Virus record (IMG/VR): IMGVR_UViG_3300051212_000027
Location: 1 to 34,016 of that record
Reading direction: 5' to 3' (one strand)
DNA length: 34,016 nt
Source: a virus
Below, piece by piece: positions 30,820-34,016 of this stretch (positions are counted from its first letter, which is position 1; each line of letters starts with the position of its first letter). The notes beneath the pieces are model-generated. The model did no database searches, had not been told where the DNA came from, and was given only the letters and a program-made list of their open reading frames with translations. A program made the translations under genes and the position numbers.

Positions 30820-31897
30820 GCGGCACATCGTATGACTTGAACGGATACGTTTGCCGCCGCTGTTCTTTTGTCATGCCAAGCCGTGACTGAACTGCCCGTG
30901 CTTCTGCTTCCCCTGCAAGGCGTTTGTACTGCTCCCGAGGGTCAGCCATTGTCTCAATGCGCTTCAGTTCATAAATCATGTCGCGGATTTCTGGGTCAGC
31001 GAGCGTTTCCGGCTTTGCCCTTTCAAACCCGCTAATGATGAATTCGCCATCTCGGTGACGATCTGCCGCCATTTGCCCAATTTTGCGGCGCAAACGGTTA
31101 ATTGTTTCTTCCCGCTCACCCGCTGACATGATTTTGAATTGATCTGGGTTGCCGCCTCGGGCAAACCCTTCCTTGGCCTGTACCGCGTGTTGCAGTTCGT
31201 GCGCCAACACCGATTTGATTTCTGGCCGATTGCGCCCCGTCACACCGATTTCTGGGTCAAGCCCAAATGTTTCCCTCGTGGCTGGCACTCGCTCTTGGAA
31301 ATATCCGGTTTCTGGCACATCAGGCTTCACGCGCATGGTGGTTAGCGTTTCTTCCATGATGTCGGGATACGCTGCCCGCATTGACGGATTAAACACCGCT
31401 TCGTTGACGTTGTAAGCGCGTGACCGCCCTCCCGGTAATCCATACCCCGGCTTGAACGCCATTTCGTCAGGTATTTCTTGACGTAATTGGTTATCGGTTC
31501 CGCGATATGTCCCGGTTTCGCGCCAAATAGTTTCTGGGTCTATACCAGACGCTTCCATTTCCTCGGCACGTTTTGCGGCGGCAGCGTCCCATGTCTTTGC
31601 CGATTTACCGATAAAGATTTTCTGCATTGTCGGGTCGTATTGCTTTAACGCCCCTGCAAGTCGCCCAAGTGGCAACGCGGAAGCAGCGGCCATTGCCATG
31701 CCAGCTTCGTCATCGGCTCGGCGGGCGCGCTCAAAGTCACGGGCAGCGAGGGCTTGGCCTACGCCGGGGATAAAACTACCGCCCATCTCTAGCGCCATGT
31801 CCACGGCGTCAGACTCTTTGGGCTGGTCTAGGCTCGTCAGGCGCTTTGCCTTCTCGTCAACGTAGGCGAGTGCAGCGGCAAGGCGTTTGCGGTTCAT
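30794..31897 (-). CDS. Zincin-like metallopeptidase (LPD23-like)
   Basis: 367 aa. Residues 233-237 are HELQH, in the context SVLAHELQHAVQAKEGFARGGNP, a zinc HExxH motif of gluzincin type. The later LAGEAEAR (327-334) offers the third ligand. The surrounding blocks (ETFGLDPEIGV, RLGMTKEQRR) resemble the LPD23 metallopeptidase domain described in large polyvalent proteins. The N-terminal 85 residues are helical and glycine-rich (GGSFIPGVGQALAARDFERARR), suggesting a virion-targeting or membrane-associated arm. It is located just upstream of the terminase genes. Substrate is unknown; it could process capsid or an ejected or host protein. Confidence 0.75.
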   Translation of the reverse strand: MNRKRLAAALAYVDEKAKRLTSLDQPKESDAVDMALEMGGSFIPGVGQALAARDFERARRADDEAGMAMAAASALPLGRLAGALKQYDPTMQKIFIGKSAKTWDAAAAKRAEEMEASGIDPETIWRETGTYRGTDNQLRQEIPDEMAFKPGYGLPGGRSRAYNVNEAVFNPSMRAAYPDIMEETLTTMRVKPDVPETGYFQERVPATRETFGLDPEIGVTGRNRPEIKSVLAHELQHAVQAKEGFARGGNPDQFKIMSAGEREETINRLRRKIGQMAADRHRDGEFIISGFERAKPETLADPEIRDMIYELKRIETMADPREQYKRLAGEAEARAVQSRLGMTKEQRRQTYPFKSYDVPLDELINRK

Positions 31898-32184
31898 GCC
31901 TTGTTCCTGCTGCTGATGGCTTTGGCCTTGGCTCGGGCGTCCTCCTTGCTAGAGGCTCCCCATGCTTTAAGTGCCAGCGCAAGGCGTGTGGGCTTACCGT
32001 CCTTTGCCATCGGCCCCGGCATATTGCCCATCCGTGCGAGGAAAGAGGCTCGGCGTGGATTGTCACCCGATTTGACCGGCGGCTTAAGGGTTCCCCCCGT
32101 CTCACGCTTGTAGCTGGCGCGACCCTTGGCGTTCAGCCCGCCTTTAGGGTTTTTGCCTTCGCTGCGAGTCCACGCGGCGGTCAT
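31894..32184 (-). CDS. DUF6321-like basic protein, 96 aa
   Basis: A basic, Gly/Lys/Ser-rich protein with the conserved motif TRSEGKNPKGGLNAKGRASYKRE, GDNPRRASFLARMGNMPGPM and PTRLALALKAWGASS. It belongs to a small family widespread in phages of aquatic bacteria (DUF6321-like). It is joined by four-base overlaps to neighbours on both sides. Function unknown; a nucleic-acid-binding or virion role is possible from its charge. Confidence 0.75.
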   Translation of the reverse strand: MTAAWTRSEGKNPKGGLNAKGRASYKRETGGTLKPPVKSGDNPRRASFLARMGNMPGPMAKDGKPTRLALALKAWGASSKEDARAKAKAISSRNKA

Positions 32185-32339
32185 TTGTTTTCTTTCTTGG
32201 CCGTCTTGGCGCTTTCGCGGAACGCCTTGGCGGTCGGTGCGCCGGGGTCACCGGGCTTACGCATCTTTTCGCCCGAACCAGCCTTGATGCGCTCCTGCTT
32301 TGCCAGAATGTTGGCGTAGAGTCCCGGTTTACGGTTCAT
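32181..32339 (-). CDS. Small conserved basic protein, 52 aa
   Basis: Starts at ATG 32339 and overlaps its neighbours by four bases each side. The protein contains KPGLYANILAKQERIKAGSGE and KMRKPGDPGAPTAKAFRES, a pattern I recognise from small proteins conserved in cyanophages and other aquatic phages. Highly basic; function unknown. The block of three small genes (31894-32704) seems to travel together. Confidence 0.72.
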   Translation of the reverse strand: MNRKPGLYANILAKQERIKAGSGEKMRKPGDPGAPTAKAFRESAKTAKKENK

Positions 32340-32704
32340 TTAAAACGCTCCAGCTTGTAAACCAATGCGCTGATCTCGCCCACGATCTCGTCAATGATGT
32401 TCTGTAAGTCGGTGTCTTTCGGCAAATCGCCTCGGATGCCCTTCACAAACGTCAGCAGACTGTTGGCGTACTCGGCGGCGTCCTTCTGTACCTTAAACCC
32501 ATCTGGGTAGTCGGTCAGCGGGATGATGCCGTAATGGCCCTGATACGCCTCGGCGTACTTATCGGCCAACTCCACGATGTTCTCGTAGTAATGGCCGAGT
32601 GCCTTGTGAGCGGCGTAACTTGCCGTCTGCAAATGCAGAAAATGCGTTGCCGTTGCCGAATGCAACAACACGCCAACAAATTCTGCCGCGTCTTTGTGGG
32701 ACAT
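32336..32704 (-). CDS. DUF5856-like helical protein, 122 aa
   Basis: Helical protein with LLHSATATHFLHLQTASYAAHKALGHYYENIVELADKYAEAYQGHYG, a four-helix-bundle pattern rich in His and Glu reminiscent of ferritin-like or Dps-like proteins. It resembles phage DUF5856 members. Whether it binds metal is not known. The start ATG 32704 has a GGGAGG site and a weak promoter candidate upstream. Confidence 0.6.
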   Translation of the reverse strand: MSHKDAAEFVGVLLHSATATHFLHLQTASYAAHKALGHYYENIVELADKYAEAYQGHYGIIPLTDYPDGFKVQKDAAEYANSLLTFVKGIRGDLPKDTDLQNIIDEIVGEISALVYKLERFK

Positions 32705-32720
32705 AGAGCCTCCCGTGGTG

Positions 32721-32749
32721 AGGGTATTTTAACGCTATTGGTTCGTCAA
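32721..32749 (-). promoter_or_regulatory. Weak leftward promoter candidate
   Basis: Minus-strand TTGACG (32744-32749) and TACCCT (32721-32726) spaced by 17 bases, overlapping the end of the methyltransferase gene. The -10 match is poor; TAAAAT inside the spacer is an alternative. It would allow the late genes to be transcribed separately from the methyltransferase. Confidence 0.3.
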
Positions 32750-33367
32750 CTGCACTAATCCGTGCGGCAGGATCAGCGCTAGCGTGCTTTCGTCAGGGAT
32801 ACCGTGCCGCTCCAATACCTCACGCTCTGGCGGGTACACGAGCATCGCACCGTGGTAGGTGAATTTCATGGCGTTTGCCACGCCCTTTTCTATGCCCTCA
32901 AAGTCATCTAGCGCCACGATGCTTTGCGAGTGCAGCAGGCGGCCAATATGCCCAAGGTCATCGGGTTCCAGCCGACCGTCAAGGAATAGCAGGTCAATGG
33001 CGGGCTGGAGCTTGGCGAACATATCGGTGCTGCTCGTCATCGGGTACTGGTTCACCTTAAACGGCAGTTTCACATCGTTGCTGTAGTCGCAGGTGTGTAC
33101 TTCCGCACCGCCCGACACCAAAGCAAGTGTGGATTTGCCGATGTAAGTGCCGACTTCGGCAACACGCTTCGGCTTATACGCCTGCACCACGGCATAGAGG
33201 CACCAGAACGTCGCAAAACTCACGCTACCGGTCGGTTTAGCGGTAGCACGCAGCGCATCCAGCATATTCAGTTGCTCCACCCACGGCGCTTTCGGGTGGC
33301 TTACGACGTTTTCTAGCAGCGTTTCCCAAATAATTCGGCTAGTGCGTTTTCTGTTCAAATTAACCAT
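32735..33367 (-). CDS. Class I SAM-dependent methyltransferase
   Basis: 210 aa. Motif I is RVAEVGTYIGKSTLAL (about residues 68-83), followed by an acidic loop (VHTCDYSND) and a motif-IV-like region LLFLDGRL and IVALDDFEG. The fold is that of small-molecule or sugar O-methyltransferases associated with phage and cell-surface clusters. It stands next to a glycosyltransferase transcribed in the opposite direction, suggesting a shared role in modifying glycans. Start ATG 33367 has AGGAG nine bases upstream. Confidence 0.78.
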   Translation of the reverse strand: MVNLNRKRTSRIIWETLLENVVSHPKAPWVEQLNMLDALRATAKPTGSVSFATFWCLYAVVQAYKPKRVAEVGTYIGKSTLALVSGGAEVHTCDYSNDVKLPFKVNQYPMTSSTDMFAKLQPAIDLLFLDGRLEPDDLGHIGRLLHSQSIVALDDFEGIEKGVANAMKFTYHGAMLVYPPEREVLERHGIPDESTLALILPHGLVQLTNQ

Positions 33368-33381
33368 GTTAGATTTCTCCT

Positions 33382-34016
33382 ATGTCAACCTTTGTGTTTT
33401 TCCATGTCGGCGCAGACATTTCCCAGCCGACTGCAATGGTGGCGTCCCTTCGTAAGCACAATCCGGGCGCTGAAATCATCCAAGTTACCGACAAGGACAC
33501 CCCGACCATACCGGGTGTGACTTGGGCGCACCCCACCGAGGGCAACCCCGAGTACCTGATGCTGTGGCGAACCCGAGCGTTTGCCGCGCTGCAACTTGCC
33601 CAACCAGCCCTCTACATGGACACCGATATGCTGGTGCGTCGTCCCCTGCATCCCGAGTTGTTGCTCGGCGATGCGGTCATTGCCGTGACGCGCCGATCCT
33701 TTATGCGTGAAGCGATCTTTAACGCCAAACAACGCGGTCAGGATTACTCGGAACACGCCAATAAAACGCTGGATGCCGTGTATCCCTATATCGGCTGCTG
33801 CACCATCACCCCTGACGGGTTTGCGTGGGAGCAGTTGGCCGAGATGTACGACCGGCTGGAACCTAAATACAAAACTTGGTACGGCGACCAAGAGGTGCTG
33901 CGGGAATACGTCAACCGCTTGCCGCCCTTTGTCGTCGCGCATCTGCCTGAACATCAATACGCCTGCCTTCCCGAGCATTTTGGCGAGCATCCGAACCCCG
34001 TCATCGCGCATTACAA
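33382..34016 (+). CDS. Glycosyltransferase, 3' end beyond window (partial)
   Basis: The first 211 codons of a rightward gene. It begins MSTFVFFHVGADISQPTAM, has a DxD motif DTD at residues 80-82 (ALYMDTDMLV), then YIGCCTITPDGFAWEQLAEMYDRLEPKYKTWYGDQEVL, typical of GT-A transferases related to the early glycosyltransferase at 2764. An in-frame stop at 33370-33372 fixes the start at ATG 33382. No Shine-Dalgarno is visible. The gene is divergent from the methyltransferase with only 14 bases between the two starts. Confidence 0.78.
   Translation, partial: MSTFVFFHVGADISQPTAMVASLRKHNPGAEIIQVTDKDTPTIPGVTWAHPTEGNPEYLMLWRTRAFAALQLAQPALYMDTDMLVRRPLHPELLLGDAVIAVTRRSFMREAIFNAKQRGQDYSEHANKTLDAVYPYIGCCTITPDGFAWEQLAEMYDRLEPKYKTWYGDQEVLREYVNRLPPFVVAHLPEHQYACLPEHFGEHPNPVIAHY

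Noticed and set aside
33385-34011. 208-aa minus-strand frame at the right end
   Set aside because: It is antisense to the glycosyltransferase, which has the DxD motif and a sensible N-terminus. The minus frame shows no domain.

Overview
The window is a dense stretch of a tailed double-stranded DNA phage (or prophage) genome. Its early genes (ERF annealing protein, NinB, DUF1364, a Cro-like repressor) are of types found in phages of Proteobacteria. Virion genes are present (terminase, portal, scaffold-like, capsid, adaptor and nozzle candidates, fibres), but no tape-measure, sheath, tube or baseplate gene. This points to a short-tailed, podovirus-like particle. The host is inferred to be a gamma- or betaproteobacterium, possibly aquatic, because several small genes resemble families common in marine and freshwater phages. 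No integrase, polymerase, helicase or primase is seen, so the genome must extend beyond the window or rely on the host.

Layout. Positions 1-500 form a regulatory end: a promoter with an operator-like palindrome in its spacer, a strong rightward terminator that may delimit a ~75-nt RNA, a leftward 55-aa Cro-like gene (236-403) and a divergent promoter region. Positions 500-5191 (+) are the early operon: two orphan genes, two tiny overlapping genes, then ERF, an SSB-like protein, a PD-(D/E)XK nuclease candidate, a glycosyltransferase, NinB, DUF1364 and four small unknown genes. Almost all neighbours overlap by a few bases, which suggests coupled translation.

Positions 33367-5181 (-) form one long late operon. 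In transcription order it holds: a SAM methyltransferase; three small conserved phage proteins; a zincin-like metallopeptidase; small and large terminase; a small structural candidate; portal; a small conserved gene; scaffold candidate; major capsid protein; decoration candidate; a DUF115/MptE-like protein; a jelly-roll-like protein; an AT-hook protein; adaptor; nozzle; GNAT acetyltransferase; a Gln-rich protein with an S74-type chaperone tail; three putative ejection proteins; three fibre or adhesin proteins with striking repeats; a small fibre-associated gene; a 2OG-Fe(II) oxygenase; a small conserved gene; and a lysis cassette (three membrane proteins plus a GH24 lysozyme). Early and late operons converge with overlapping stop codons at 5181-5191. 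At the far right a second glycosyltransferase starts rightward (33382) and runs off the window.

How it fits together: the Cro-like switch probably controls the rightward recombination operon. The leftward operon builds the head, packages DNA, makes an ejection and adsorption apparatus rich in repetitive fibres, and lyses the host. Two glycosyltransferases, a DUF115 protein, a methyltransferase, an acetyltransferase and an oxygenase are scattered among these genes and suggest modification of virion or host glycans or proteins. That last point is inference.
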